A stretch of 64,000 bases of DNA from Larkinella soli (GCF_003703975.1 NZ_QTJY01000002.1:186001-250000); one strand, 5' to 3'; numbered from the stretch's first letter, positions 50,661 to 60,540 are shown. Numbers and translations: made by a program. The notes: generated by a model not told the origin, from the sequence alone.

Positions 50661-52388
50661 TCAGTAGCCCGGATTCTGCGTCAGCGTCGGTTTTCCGTTT
50701 TTCTGGCTGTTCAGGATTTCCTGCAGCGGGATCGGGAAATATTCGTGCTTGCCTTTCACGAAGGTAACGCCCGTCAGATAAGCCCGTTTTTTGGCTTCGG
50801 CGGCATAATAGGCGTTCAGCACCTGATCGGCGATGCCCCAGCGCACCAGGTCGAACCGGCGGTGGCCTTCCATCGCGAATTCGAGCCGCTGTTCGAACTG
50901 TACGGCTTTGCGGGCCAGCGCCCGGTCGGTCCAGGGCGTCGCGTATTCCCTGATCACGTAGTTGGCGGCCGGTTTGCCGTCGGCCGTCTTGACGAAACCG
51001 TCCGGGTTGGCCGCCCGGCGACGGATCTGGTTGACGTAACCCCGGGCTTTCTCCAGATCACCGATTTCCGCTTCGATCTCGGCCAGCCACAGCAGCACGT
51101 GCGAATACCGGATCATGCGGTAGTTATTGGCGTTCAGACGGGGGTTGCTGGCGAAGGTGTTCGTTCCGACATCCGAACGGTACATCAGGTGCTTCTTCGG
51201 CGAATACGGGCCGCCGTACGCCTGGTCGCGGACGTAGACTTTCCCCGGATGGACGCCCCAGTCCAGGAACGGAATGCCCCGGCGGCCGACCGTCCAGTCC
51301 AGACGCGGGTCCACCTGGCCTTCATACGGCGTAAAGGGAGCCGTCGACTCGATGCCCTGGTCGCTTTTCACGTCCTCTTTGTTGAAGTCGTCGAGCAGCG
51401 GCAGCCCGTTGGCGTCGGTTTTAAAGGCATTGACCAGGTTCTGGGACGGCTGGAAGAAGCCGCAGCAGGTAGTCACCCCGCCCCCGCCGTACGGGTAGTT
51501 CAGTGTCGAACCGATGTTGCCGTTTTCCCCGCCGGATGCTCCGTCGTTCACCGAATACTGAATCTCGAAGATCGACTCGTTGTTGTTGTTGGTGGCCGTG
51601 CGGAAGTTGTCGTGATAGTTCGTCATCAGGCGGTATTGCCCGCTGGCGACGATGGCCTCCAGGAGGGTTTTGGCCTCGGCAAACTTCTTCTGGTACAGAT
51701 ACGCCTTCGCCAGCGTGGCTCCGGCGGCCCATTTGGTCGGGCGGCCTTTCTGCGACTGGGTCGTGGGCAGAGCATCGTAAGCGGCCTGAAGGTCGGCGTT
51801 GATCTTCGTCCAGATGTCCTCCGTGTTGGTCAGCTTGGTGCTTTCCAGATCGTTCGGGTTGTAAATCTTCTCGTCGATGTACGGCACGTTGTTGTACATC
51901 TTTTTCAGCTCGAAGTGATAATGTCCGCGCAGGAACCGGGCCTCGGCCGTGATCTGCTTTACTTCAGCTTCGGTCAGGTCCTTGGCGAGCGGCAGCGTCT
52001 GAAGCACGTCGTTGGCCCGGGCGATGCCGTCGTACATCCCCCGCCATTTCCCGCGGAAATAGATGTTGTCCGACTGAATGTTGCCCTGTTCGATGAGCGA
52101 GATGGGCGGCTGGTCACCGGCGATGGTACCCTTGTAGGCGTCGTCGGAAGCCACGCTCCCGTACACCCAGTTGTCGGCCCCGACCTGATAGGAGCGGTAG
52201 GCGCCTTCCGGCGTCGCCCAGCCGTCGAGAAGCGAATAGGCCCCGATCAGCAGCGCGTTCACCCCGGCCTTGTTCTGCAGGGCGGAGTTGGCAAGGGCCG
52301 CCTTCGGCTGCACGTCCAGAAACTTGTCCGAGCAGGAGGTAGCGACAAGGCTACCGGCGACAAATACGGCAATGGTTATCTTTTTCAT
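50661..52388 (-). CDS. SusD/RagB-family outer-membrane lipoprotein
   Basis: A 575-residue lipoprotein (signal peptide ending GSLVATSC, lipid-anchored Cys). It has the SusD signature in TPR-like helices (KFLDVQPKAAL, ARANDVLQTLPLAKDLTEAEVKQITAEARFLRGHYHFELKKMYNNVPYIDEK) and a C-terminal RagB part (YSHVLLWLAEIEAEIGDLEKARGYVNQIRRRA, ALARKAVQFEQRLEFAMEGHRRFDLVRWG). SusD caps the barrel of its partner SusC and binds the imported glycan or peptide. The substrate is unknown. It is downstream of the SusC gene on the same strand, separated by 27 bases. Confidence 0.95.
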   Translation of the reverse strand: MKKITIAVFVAGSLVATSCSDKFLDVQPKAALANSALQNKAGVNALLIGAYSLLDGWATPEGAYRSYQVGADNWVYGSVASDDAYKGTIAGDQPPISLIEQGNIQSDNIYFRGKWRGMYDGIARANDVLQTLPLAKDLTEAEVKQITAEARFLRGHYHFELKKMYNNVPYIDEKIYNPNDLESTKLTNTEDIWTKINADLQAAYDALPTTQSQKGRPTKWAAGATLAKAYLYQKKFAEAKTLLEAIVASGQYRLMTNYHDNFRTATNNNNESIFEIQYSVNDGASGGENGNIGSTLNYPYGGGGVTTCCGFFQPSQNLVNAFKTDANGLPLLDDFNKEDVKSDQGIESTAPFTPYEGQVDPRLDWTVGRRGIPFLDWGVHPGKVYVRDQAYGGPYSPKKHLMYRSDVGTNTFASNPRLNANNYRMIRYSHVLLWLAEIEAEIGDLEKARGYVNQIRRRAANPDGFVKTADGKPAANYVIREYATPWTDRALARKAVQFEQRLEFAMEGHRRFDLVRWGIADQVLNAYYAAEAKKRAYLTGVTFVKGKHEYFPIPLQEILNSQKNGKPTLTQNPGY

Positions 52389-52415
52389 GGAGTTTCTTCA
52401 AAAAAGTCTTTCAGG

Positions 52416-55400
52416 TTAAAAGCTCAGGTTCAGACCAACCAGCAGCGATTTTGCCACCGGATAGGCGCCACCGTCCACCCCGATCTGACGATCGTTCCCG
52501 GCCGTATACGACCGCAGGTTGATTTCGGGGTCCATGCCGGAGTATTTCGTGATCGTGGCGAGGTTCTGGGCCTGAATATACACTGCCGACTGGCCGAGGC
52601 CGAGTTTGGAAAGCAGGCTGGTCGGCAGGCTGTAGGTCAGCTGGATATTCTTGAACCGGAAATACGATCCGTTTTCGATGTAATAGGTCGAGGGCTGGAT
52701 GCTGACCTGGTCGCTCGACCGCAGCTGCGGCAGGATGGCGTCGGTTTTGCCCGGCCGCCAGGAGTCGTACAGCATCCGGGTGCTGCGGTTCCCGGCAAAA
52801 GTCGGGAAGTCCGTCCAGTACTTGGTATAGTTGAAGATATCGTTCCCCTGTACGCCCTGTCCGAAGATCGTCAGCCCGAAGTTCTTGTAGTTGACGCTCA
52901 GGTTGACCCCGTAGTTGAAGCTCGGGTGCGGGTTGCCGATGATGCTCAGGTCTTTGGTGTCGACCTTGCCGTCGCCGTTCACATCCCGGAACTTGAACCG
53001 GCCCGCCTTGTTTTCAGCAGCCGCATTCCCAAACTGAACCGGGTGTTTGGCCGCTTCTTCATCCGACTGGAAAATACCGTCGATGATGTAGCCGAAGAAC
53101 GACGAGATCGGGTAGCCCTGCTGGGTGACGACGAAGTTCTGAATCCGTTCGTCGTTGATGCCGAAATACTGCGTGGCCGGGTCGCCGGTGGTCCGGACGA
53201 CGGTGTTCCGGTACGTGCCGAAGTTGACGCCCACGTTGTAGGTCAGCCCCTGCATCACCTGGCCGTGGTAGTTCAGGCCGAGGTCGACGCCCCGGTTCCG
53301 CATCTCCCCGATGTTCTGGAACGGCGCCGTAGCGACCCCCTGCGTCAGCGGCACCTGCACCGGGAAGAGCATGTCCGTCGTAGTGCGGGTGTACCAGTCG
53401 AAGGAGAGGTCCAGCTTGTTCTTGAACAGAACGGCATCCAGACCGATATTGGTGCTGGTGGTCGTCTCCCACTTGGCTTTGGCGTTCCCGAACTGAGTCA
53501 GTTCATAGCCCGGCACGGCGGAGGTCCGGGTGCCGTTGATGTCGTAGAACGACGTGATCGGGTTCGTGCTGAACTGGGTGTAGGGGTTGTAGTTCCCGAT
53601 TTCCTGGTTCCCGGTCTGGCCCCAGCCGATCCGCAGTTTCAGGTCGTCGACCCAGGTAACCGGCTGCATGAAGGCTTCTTTCGAAATCCGCCAGCCTGCA
53701 CTCACGGCCGGGAAATAGGCCACGCGGAAGTCTTTGGCGAAGCGAGAAGACCGGTCGCGACGGACGGTCAGGTCGAGCAGGTAGCGGTCGGTGAAGGCGT
53801 AGTTCACTTTCCCGAACTCGGAAGCCAGCCGCCAGTTGGAAGCCGTCCCGTTGTTGGTCTGCACCCCCGTTCCGGCGCTCAGGAAGCGGTTGTCCAGATC
53901 GTCGACGGCAAAGTTGGTCCGGCTGGCATCGAACGACTCGAAATAGTTCTTGATGGCCTCCGTCCCGACGATCACGTTCAGGCGGTGGTCATTGCCCAGC
54001 GACACGTTGTAGGTCAGCGTGTTGTACCAGGTCCAGGTCCACTCGTAGCTGTTGTTGGTCTGGAGGCTGTTCGAACCGCGCGATTCCGGCGACTCGATGT
54101 CCCGCAGCGTGTAGTTCTTGAAGTTGTACAGGTTATAATCGATCCCGAAGCTGGTACGGGCCGTCAGGTTCTTCAGAAGGTCGACCTCCCCGAAGGCATT
54201 CCCGAACAGGCGGACTTCCTTCTGGATATTGTCTTTATTCCGCCACAGGTCGGCCACCGGGTTCCGGGCATTGTCGAGGTCACCCCCGCGGGCGCCGGCG
54301 TAGTAGCCGGAAACGTCGAAGACCGGGATGATCGGCTGAATCCGGTAGGCGAAGGAGATCGGGTTGCTTTCGTTGCTGTTCCCGTTCGGCTGGCCGAGCC
54401 GCTCACCGTAGGCTACCTGGAAGTTCTGACCCAGCCGCACGCGCTTGTTGACGTTGAACTCGGTGTTGGCCCGGAGCGAATACCGCTTGTAGCCGGTGTA
54501 CTTCATGATCCCTTCCTGGTTGAAGTAGTTGACCGACATGGCATAGCGGCCGGCTTCCGTTCCGCCCGAAACGCCGAGCTGGTGGTTCTGGATGGGCGCC
54601 GGGTTGAAGATTTCGTCGAACCAGTTGGTCCCCTGCTTGTTAGCCTTGGTAATCAGCCATTTGTTCTTGTTGAAGTCCGGGCTGTCGATGTTGTTCGAGT
54701 AGTTGATGTAGTTGCCGTTGGCATCTCTGGCCAGCCGGGGATCCCCCTCCGAGGCCCCGCTCGGGAAGACATAGTCCGGGATGGTCGGCGTGGCGCCGTT
54801 ACCGAACTGCGAGTGCAGCGGGTTACCGTTGGCGGCCACCGCGCCGGAGTTTCTCCGGGATTCCCAGACCAGCTGTGCATACTCGTTGGTATTCAGCATG
54901 TCCAGAAACTTGCCGGGCCGCTGGATGCCGTAGTAGGCATCGTAGGTAAACTTCGGTTTGCCGGCCTTGCCGCGTTTGGTGGTGATGATCACGACCCCGT
55001 TCCCGGCGCGGGACCCGTAGATGGAGGCCGCCGATGCGTCCTTCAGCACCTGAATGCTTTCAATGTCGTTCAGGTTCAGGGTGTTGAGGTTGCCTTTGGT
55101 AGGCGTTCCGTCGATGACGTAGAGCGGTGAGTTGTCGTTGATCGTCCCGAAACCGCGGATGCGGACCATGACGCCCCCGCCCGGCGAGTTCTCGTTACCG
55201 ACCTGCACCCCGGCTACCCGGCCCTGGAGCGCCTGACCCACGTTGGTGGCCGGCACCGACAGCAGCTGTTTGGCGTCGACCGTGGCGACGGCCCCGGTAA
55301 TGTCCTTCTTCGACTGCGTGCCGTAGCCCGTCACGATGACTTCACTCAGGGTCTTGATGTCCGGCTGAAGGGTAACGGTCAGGTCTGTACGATTACCGAT

Positions 55401-55673
55401 GGTAAGGTCCTGCGTGGTGAAGCCGATGGCTGAAATGGTCAGGACGTTCTGGTTGGTCGGTACATTGAGCGTAAAGCGCCCGTCGGCGTCCGAGACTACA
55501 CCGGTCTGGGTGCCTTTCACAACTACGTTCACGCCCGGCAACGGATTGTTATCGTTCCCGTCGAGAACACGGCCGGTTATTCTGCGATCCTGCGCCCAGG
55601 CCGAGATCGTCAGTAACCATGCCAGCAGCACCGACGCGCCCAGGCGCATCGATCTCAGGTAGTAGTTTCTCAT
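52416..55673 (-). CDS. SusC/RagA-family TonB-linked outer-membrane transporter
   Basis: The start at 55673 (MRNYYLRSMRLGASVLLAW) gives a signal peptide ending TISAWAQ, 1085 aa. Domains in order: carboxypeptidase-regulatory-like (about 30-110), plug (about 115-240, GYGTQSKKDITGAVATVDAKQL and the SusC motif SIQVLKDASAASIYGSRAGNG), then the 22-strand barrel ending with Phe. It forms the gated pore for SusD-bound substrates with TonB energy. No glycosidase or regulator is adjacent, so the substrate cannot be inferred. It has a promoter upstream and shares an operon with SusD. Confidence 0.95.
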   Translation of the reverse strand: MRNYYLRSMRLGASVLLAWLLTISAWAQDRRITGRVLDGNDNNPLPGVNVVVKGTQTGVVSDADGRFTLNVPTNQNVLTISAIGFTTQDLTIGNRTDLTVTLQPDIKTLSEVIVTGYGTQSKKDITGAVATVDAKQLLSVPATNVGQALQGRVAGVQVGNENSPGGGVMVRIRGFGTINDNSPLYVIDGTPTKGNLNTLNLNDIESIQVLKDASAASIYGSRAGNGVVIITTKRGKAGKPKFTYDAYYGIQRPGKFLDMLNTNEYAQLVWESRRNSGAVAANGNPLHSQFGNGATPTIPDYVFPSGASEGDPRLARDANGNYINYSNNIDSPDFNKNKWLITKANKQGTNWFDEIFNPAPIQNHQLGVSGGTEAGRYAMSVNYFNQEGIMKYTGYKRYSLRANTEFNVNKRVRLGQNFQVAYGERLGQPNGNSNESNPISFAYRIQPIIPVFDVSGYYAGARGGDLDNARNPVADLWRNKDNIQKEVRLFGNAFGEVDLLKNLTARTSFGIDYNLYNFKNYTLRDIESPESRGSNSLQTNNSYEWTWTWYNTLTYNVSLGNDHRLNVIVGTEAIKNYFESFDASRTNFAVDDLDNRFLSAGTGVQTNNGTASNWRLASEFGKVNYAFTDRYLLDLTVRRDRSSRFAKDFRVAYFPAVSAGWRISKEAFMQPVTWVDDLKLRIGWGQTGNQEIGNYNPYTQFSTNPITSFYDINGTRTSAVPGYELTQFGNAKAKWETTTSTNIGLDAVLFKNKLDLSFDWYTRTTTDMLFPVQVPLTQGVATAPFQNIGEMRNRGVDLGLNYHGQVMQGLTYNVGVNFGTYRNTVVRTTGDPATQYFGINDERIQNFVVTQQGYPISSFFGYIIDGIFQSDEEAAKHPVQFGNAAAENKAGRFKFRDVNGDGKVDTKDLSIIGNPHPSFNYGVNLSVNYKNFGLTIFGQGVQGNDIFNYTKYWTDFPTFAGNRSTRMLYDSWRPGKTDAILPQLRSSDQVSIQPSTYYIENGSYFRFKNIQLTYSLPTSLLSKLGLGQSAVYIQAQNLATITKYSGMDPEINLRSYTAGNDRQIGVDGGAYPVAKSLLVGLNLSF

Positions 55674-55744
55674 AGATTTAGAGAAAGGTTTGAAAGAAAG
55701 TAGTGAAACAGAAAACAATAAGTAGAATTACAAGTTACCACTTA

Positions 55745-55777
55745 CGAAAATACGACGAATGCCGCTCCAAATTCAAA
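55745..55777 (-). promoter_or_regulatory. candidate promoter of the SusC-SusD operon
   Basis: On the minus strand TTTG (55777-55774), 21 bases, then TATTTTCG (55752-55745), one mismatch from TAnnTTTG, about 72 bases before the start codon. Confidence 0.4.
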
Positions 55778-55831
55778 TTTTATAGGGAAATAGTACCGGC
55801 ATTTTCTTATCTAATCTACGAATAAATATAA

Positions 55832-55858
55832 AAAAACCGGACACAAGGCCCGGTTTTT
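55832..55858 (-). terminator. intrinsic terminator after the phosphoglucomutase gene
   Basis: A 9-bp stem, AAAAACCGG (55832-55840) with CCGGTTTTT (55850-55858), on the minus strand followed by T-rich sequence, placed between the phosphoglucomutase stop and the SusC promoter. Confidence 0.75.
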
Positions 55859-55895
55859 GACTGATCTACAAGTATTTAGACCTACTCTAAGTAGA

Positions 55896-57653
55896 TTATC
55901 CTAAGTTTAAATCCGTCATTACCGACTGAACTTTCTTTTTGAGCTGGGCATATACCCCGTCAAAATCCTCTTTCCGGGCAAGCGGCTCGTTGACGCTGAC
56001 GTAGAATTTGATCTTCGGTTCGGTGCCGGAAGGTCGGGCCGACACCTTGGTGCCGTCGGCGGTGAAGAACTGAAGCACGTTCGATGTTTCAATACCCATC
56101 TTTCCGGCTTCGATGGCGGTTTTTTCGCCGGTTTTCAGGTCGGTTCGGACGAGGTGGTCGTAGTCGTCGACCCGGATCACCTCCGAGCCGGCGATCTGCT
56201 TCGGCGGGTTGGCCCGGAAATCGGCCATCATCTGCTGGATTTCCTCCGCTCCGGTTTTGCCTTTTTTCGTCAGGGAAATGAGACCCTCGTAGTAGAAGCC
56301 GAACTCCTGATACATTTCCATCAGCAGGTCAAACAGGCTCAGGTTGTTGTCTTTGGCGAAGGCCGTCAGTTCGGCGATCATGGCGCAGGAAGCGATGGCA
56401 TCCTTGTCGCGGACGAAGTCTCCGATCAGATAGCCGTAGCTTTCCTCCCCCCCGCCGATGAACTGCTGCCGGCCTTCCAGCTCACGGATGATCTGGGCGA
56501 TGTACTTGAAACCGGTCAGCGTGTTGTAACAGGACACCCCGTATTTGGCGCACATCGTGTCGATGAGGTCGGTGGTCACGATGGTTTTGGCCACGAACTC
56601 CTTGCCGGTCAGCTTGCCGGCTTCCTTCCAGGCCCGCAGCAGGTAATAAATGATGAGGCTCGCCATCTGGTTGCCGTTCAGCAGCTCGTACTCCCCGTGG
56701 TGATTCCGGGTACCCGAACCCACGCGGTCGGAGTCGGGGTCGGTCGCCATGATCAGGTCGGCATCCAGGGCTTTGGCCTTCTCCAGCGCCAGGTGCATGG
56801 CGTCGCGCTCCTCGGGGTTCGGCGACTTCACGGTCGGGAAGTTGCCGTCCGGCTCGGCCTGTTCCTCCACGATGCTGACGTTGGTGAAGCCGAGCGCTTC
56901 GAGCGTCCGCGGCACCAGCGTGATACCGGTCCCGTGAATCGGCGTATAAACGATCTTCAGGTCTTTCTGGCGGGCAATGACGTCGGGGTTGATGGAGTTG
57001 GATTTGATCCGCTCCACATAAACGCTGTCGATTTCCTCGTCGATCAGGTGAATGCGCCCGGGATCGCCCTCGAACTTCACCTCGTCGACCGACTGAATTT
57101 TGTTGACTTCGGCAATAATGTTTTTGTCGTGCGGGGCGACCACCTGACCGCCGTCGTTCCAGTACACCTTGTAGCCGTTGTATTCGGGCGGGTTGTGGGA
57201 GGCCGTCACGACCACCCCGCTGTGGCAGCCGAGCTGCCGGATCGAGAAGGAAAGCTCGGGCGTCGGACGGAGCGCGCTGAAGAGGTACACCTCGAAGCCG
57301 TTGGCCGAGAAGATATCCGCCGTGATGCGGGCAAACTCGGGGCTCATCCGGCGGCTGTCGTGCGCAATGGCCACTTTCACGGTCTCGTTCGGAAAAGCCG
57401 CCCTGATGTAATTGGCCAGCCCCTGCGTGGCCGTGCCGACGGTGTAGCGGTTCATGCGGTTCGAGCCGACCCCGATCACCCCCCGGAGCCCGCCCGTTCC
57501 GAATTCAAGATTTTTATAGAAAGCGTCGACGAGTTCGGTCGATTCGCCCCTGTCCATCATCGAGCGGATGGCGGCTTTGGTTTCTTCGTCATAATTACCG
57601 TTGAGCCAGCGGTCGATGGCTGCCTGCGTAGCGGAATCAATGGCAGTGGTCAT
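55896..57653 (-). CDS. phosphoglucomutase / phosphomannomutase
   Basis: A 585-residue alpha-D-phosphohexomutase. The phosphoserine loop is VTASHNPPEYNGYKVYW, the Mg-binding loop MATDPDSDRVG, the sugar-binding GGEESYGY, and the C-terminal phosphate-binding RPSGTEPKIKFY. It interconverts glucose 1- and 6-phosphate (and possibly mannose phosphates) for glycogen and wall precursors. It is read alone, with a terminator downstream. Confidence 0.95.
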   Translation of the reverse strand: MTTAIDSATQAAIDRWLNGNYDEETKAAIRSMMDRGESTELVDAFYKNLEFGTGGLRGVIGVGSNRMNRYTVGTATQGLANYIRAAFPNETVKVAIAHDSRRMSPEFARITADIFSANGFEVYLFSALRPTPELSFSIRQLGCHSGVVVTASHNPPEYNGYKVYWNDGGQVVAPHDKNIIAEVNKIQSVDEVKFEGDPGRIHLIDEEIDSVYVERIKSNSINPDVIARQKDLKIVYTPIHGTGITLVPRTLEALGFTNVSIVEEQAEPDGNFPTVKSPNPEERDAMHLALEKAKALDADLIMATDPDSDRVGSGTRNHHGEYELLNGNQMASLIIYYLLRAWKEAGKLTGKEFVAKTIVTTDLIDTMCAKYGVSCYNTLTGFKYIAQIIRELEGRQQFIGGGEESYGYLIGDFVRDKDAIASCAMIAELTAFAKDNNLSLFDLLMEMYQEFGFYYEGLISLTKKGKTGAEEIQQMMADFRANPPKQIAGSEVIRVDDYDHLVRTDLKTGEKTAIEAGKMGIETSNVLQFFTADGTKVSARPSGTEPKIKFYVSVNEPLARKEDFDGVYAQLKKKVQSVMTDLNLG

Positions 57654-57688
57654 AAGGAGTGAGAGTTTGAAATCGCCGACAAGTTAAG

Positions 57689-57795
57689 AATTGTTGAATT
57701 GCAGAATGATTGAATGATTGAATAAAATAGCTCCGCCAACCCCGCACCGCGAAGCCCCATTCAACAATTCAATCATTCCATCATTCAACAATTTA
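57689..57795. repeat. intergenic stem-loop repeat, family A, copy 2
   Basis: Arms made of TTGAATGATTGAATG-like units and the complementary CATTCAACAATTCAATC flank a GC-rich middle AGCTCCGCCAACCCCGCACC. The right arm runs into the stop codon of the UbiA-like gene. It matches copy 3 at 60541-60636 in the same orientation. Confidence 0.75.
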
Positions 57796-58647
57796 AAGGA
57801 TCAGCGCCGGCAGCCAGAAGACGCCGTCGCCGATCCAGCGGTAGCGTTCGTTGGTCAGAAAGGGCGTTGGGTAGCGCTGGATGGCGTAGAGGGCCGCACT
57901 CATCAGTCCCTCGATGATGGCGGCCCGCTGCGCAAAGCGGGTGTCGGCCAGGAAGAAGATCACCAGCGCCAGCACCGTGACCAGCACCGCCAGCGTTCTC
58001 AGGGCAACGTCACTGCGTTCGAGACCGAGGGCGGTCGCCAGTGAATAGGTGTTGCCGGGAAACTCACAGGCTTCCATCACCGAGAAAAGGAGCAGATTCT
58101 GGAAAGCGATCATCAGAAACAGGAGAGCAAGCCCGATTTCGGGCCAGCTGACGGCAGGCCGGTGGGACCAGGCGCTGCCCCAGACCCCGGCCGTATACAG
58201 CACCGCTACCACCGGCTCCTTCCACTTGAGCGTAGCATGCAGGGCCGGCAGACGAAAAACCGCCACCACATAGGCCCCACACACGACCGCCAGCCCGACC
58301 CCGAAGCTGAACACGCCCTCCGGGAGAAAGAACAGCAGAATGATCGCCAGAACGCCCATGCCGGCCAGAACCTGGATGAGCGTCCGCTGATGAGCGGCAT
58401 GGAACTGATGCCGGGGGGTGGCCGGAACCGCCGGCCCGACGCCCTTGCGCACATCGAAAAGCCGGTCGGCCGCGTAGATCAGGAACACGCAGACCCCCAG
58501 CAGCAGGGTCGTGGCAAAATCAATTTTCTGATGGCCGTCCGGAAGCCGGGCCGCCATGCAGTGGGACAGAATGGCGCCCAGCACCACGTCGAGGCTGAGG
58601 TAGTGGGCCTGCCGGAAGGTATTCTTCAACGAGTCGAGAAAATTCAT
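57793..58647 (-). CDS. UbiA-like integral membrane protein
   Basis: A 284-residue protein with about eight membrane helices. The loop after helix 2 reads VFLIYAADRLFDVRK, a reduced DxxxD version of the prenyl-pyrophosphate site of UbiA prenyltransferases. The second aspartate-rich motif is not clear (FSVMEACEFPGNTY in its place), so it may be a degenerate relative rather than an active prenyltransferase. It is nine bases upstream (in reading direction) of nothing else and follows the MOSC gene on the same strand by nine bases. Confidence 0.6.
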   Translation of the reverse strand: MNFLDSLKNTFRQAHYLSLDVVLGAILSHCMAARLPDGHQKIDFATTLLLGVCVFLIYAADRLFDVRKGVGPAVPATPRHQFHAAHQRTLIQVLAGMGVLAIILLFFLPEGVFSFGVGLAVVCGAYVVAVFRLPALHATLKWKEPVVAVLYTAGVWGSAWSHRPAVSWPEIGLALLFLMIAFQNLLLFSVMEACEFPGNTYSLATALGLERSDVALRTLAVLVTVLALVIFFLADTRFAQRAAIIEGLMSAALYAIQRYPTPFLTNERYRWIGDGVFWLPALIL

Positions 58648-58656
58648 ACTGACGGA

Positions 58657-59505
58657 TTATCCAAACGGCACCAGCGCCGGCCGGTATTCCAGCACCTGGA
58701 CCGGACTACCGACCCGCAGCGTTCCGGCCGATGCCGGCAGGACGTTCTGCCCGAAATAGATCTTGTTGTTTAACTGCCGGTAGGTTCCGAGGGTTCGCAG
58801 CGGCTCCTTTCCCTTTTGACCGGTCTGCGGGTCGACGGTGGTCAGCACGCAGCGGGCACAGGGCTTGACGCCGTAAAAATCCAGCCCGCCGATCCGGAAA
58901 TGATACCAGGTGTCCTCCTCATGCGGCCGCGTGCCCTCCATGATCAGGTTGGGCCGGAAACGGGTCATTTCGAGAGGCTGGTCCAGCCGACGGTTCAGTT
59001 CGTCCATCGAACCCGTGCCGATCGCCAGGAACGGGTACCCGTCGGCAAAGCTGACGAGGTCGCCGGGCCGCGCATATTTCTGATCGACCGGCCGACGGGC
59101 ATCGTCGGGCATATGCACGAGCCGGGCCGGGAAGCCCAGCAGCCGGCTGAACCAGGCATCGGCCTCCGCCCCGACCGCTTCGGCCGTGACGGTGTCGTCC
59201 CAGACGGTCACGTCGAGTCGTTCTCCTCCCGACCCGCTCAGGGGCACTTCCAGCACATCGTCGGGCCACCGGCGGTGGAAAACGCGAAGCGTGGTGTCCG
59301 TCAGCTGCTGTTCCACCAGGGCCATGACGGTATGGGCGCGCTGGGTCAGGAAACGGGCCGGGCCGCCGGCCGGATCGGGCGATACCAGCATCCAGCGCCG
59401 GTCATAGCGGAAGCCCTTCGGCTCGACGACCGCTTCCGGCAGGACGATCCCGCCCAGCGACTTGATCGGATAAATTCTGATTTCTTTGAGGAGTGGCGCA
59501 TTCAT
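58657..59505 (-). CDS. MOSC-domain protein (mARC/YcbX-like)
   Basis: A 282-residue protein with an N-terminal MOSC_N barrel (EIRIYPIKSLGGIVLPEAVVEPKGFRYDRRWML) and a C-terminal MOSC domain whose KPCARCVLTTVDPQTG segment carries the conserved Cys that binds molybdenum cofactor in mARC-type enzymes. Members reduce N-hydroxylated compounds. There is no ferredoxin domain, so an external electron donor is needed. It may be co-transcribed with the UbiA-like gene downstream. Confidence 0.8.
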   Translation of the reverse strand: MNAPLLKEIRIYPIKSLGGIVLPEAVVEPKGFRYDRRWMLVSPDPAGGPARFLTQRAHTVMALVEQQLTDTTLRVFHRRWPDDVLEVPLSGSGGERLDVTVWDDTVTAEAVGAEADAWFSRLLGFPARLVHMPDDARRPVDQKYARPGDLVSFADGYPFLAIGTGSMDELNRRLDQPLEMTRFRPNLIMEGTRPHEEDTWYHFRIGGLDFYGVKPCARCVLTTVDPQTGQKGKEPLRTLGTYRQLNNKIYFGQNVLPASAGTLRVGSPVQVLEYRPALVPFG

Positions 59506-59536
59506 GCCGCAAAAGTAGGCGGATTTGGCATCCGTC

Positions 59537-60529
59537 CTACCACCGGGGCAGCGGGCTGACTTCCTGCGACGTAAATTCCCCCTTCAGGTATTTGAAATGA
59601 GCGGCCATCGCGATCATGGCGGCATTGTCGGTACAATACTCGAAGCGGGGGATGTAGACGTTCCAGCCTTCCTTCTGCCCCATTTCGGTCAGGGCGGTCC
59701 GCAGCCCGGAATTGGCCGAAACCCCGCCGGCCAGCGCCACCTCCCGGATGCCGGTCTGGCGGGCGGCCTTCCGCAGTTTGGTGAGCAGGATACCGACGAG
59801 CGTCTTCTGAATGCCGGCGCAGATGTCGGGCAGGTTCTGTTCGATGAAGTCCGGATTCTGTCGGGTCTGGTCACGGAGGAAGTACAGAAAGGCGGTTTTG
59901 ATGCCGCTGAACGAAAAGTCCAGTCCCGGCATTTCCACCTCCGGAAACCGGAAAGCTTCCGGGTTACCCTGCCGGGCGTAGCGGTCGATGAGCGGACCGC
60001 CGGGATAGGGCAGCCCGAGCAGCTTCGCGGTTTTGTCGAAAGCCTCCCCCACGGCGTCGTCCTGCGTCTGTCCGATGATTTCCATGTCGGCAGGGTCCCG
60101 CACCAGCACGATCTGGGTATGCCCCCCGCTGACGGTCAGGCATAAAAACGGGAATTCCGGGACCGGTGGCTCGATAAAATGGGCCAGCACATGGGCCTGC
60201 ATGTGGTGAACCTCAATGAGCGGGATGTCGAGGGCGAGGGCCAGCGCTTTGGCAAAGGAAGCACCCACCAGAAGAGAACCCAGTAATCCGGGTCCACGGG
60301 TGAAAGCCACGGCATTAAGCGCGTTTTTTTGTATGTTTGCTTCCGACAAGGCCCTTTCGACCACCGGCACGATCCGTTGCTGGTGGGCGCGGGAGGCCAA
60401 CTCTGGAACCACTCCGCCATATTGTTCGTGTACAAGCTGGGTGGCTACAACATTGGATTGTATTTTTCCGTTAACACAAACGGCAGCCGACGTTTCGTCG
60501 CAGGAAGATTCAATAGCCAGAAGGAACAT
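59537..60529 (-). CDS. tsaD: tRNA N6-adenosine threonylcarbamoyltransferase TsaD
   Basis: The start at 60529 (MFLLAIESSCDETSAAVCV) is preferred, with 30 upstream in-frame residues that are not conserved. The 330-residue ASKHA-fold enzyme transfers threonylcarbamoyl to adenosine 37 of tRNA. The metal site His-x-x-x-His lies in EVHHMQAHV, SGGHTQIVLVRD and GGVSANSGLRTAL are further conserved blocks. It is divergent from tamB across a gap filled by a family A repeat. TsaE is at 48994-49404. Confidence 0.95.
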   Translation of the reverse strand: MFLLAIESSCDETSAAVCVNGKIQSNVVATQLVHEQYGGVVPELASRAHQQRIVPVVERALSEANIQKNALNAVAFTRGPGLLGSLLVGASFAKALALALDIPLIEVHHMQAHVLAHFIEPPVPEFPFLCLTVSGGHTQIVLVRDPADMEIIGQTQDDAVGEAFDKTAKLLGLPYPGGPLIDRYARQGNPEAFRFPEVEMPGLDFSFSGIKTAFLYFLRDQTRQNPDFIEQNLPDICAGIQKTLVGILLTKLRKAARQTGIREVALAGGVSANSGLRTALTEMGQKEGWNVYIPRFEYCTDNAAMIAMAAHFKYLKGEFTSQEVSPLPRW

Positions 60530-60540
60530 AAAATTTATTT

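Noticed and set aside
50745-55130. A 1461-codon open frame antisense to the SusC-SusD genes
   Set aside because: It is a shadow of two well-supported genes. In GC-rich coding DNA antisense frames often stay open, and the translation has Val/Gly/Arg/Asp-rich composition without a domain.
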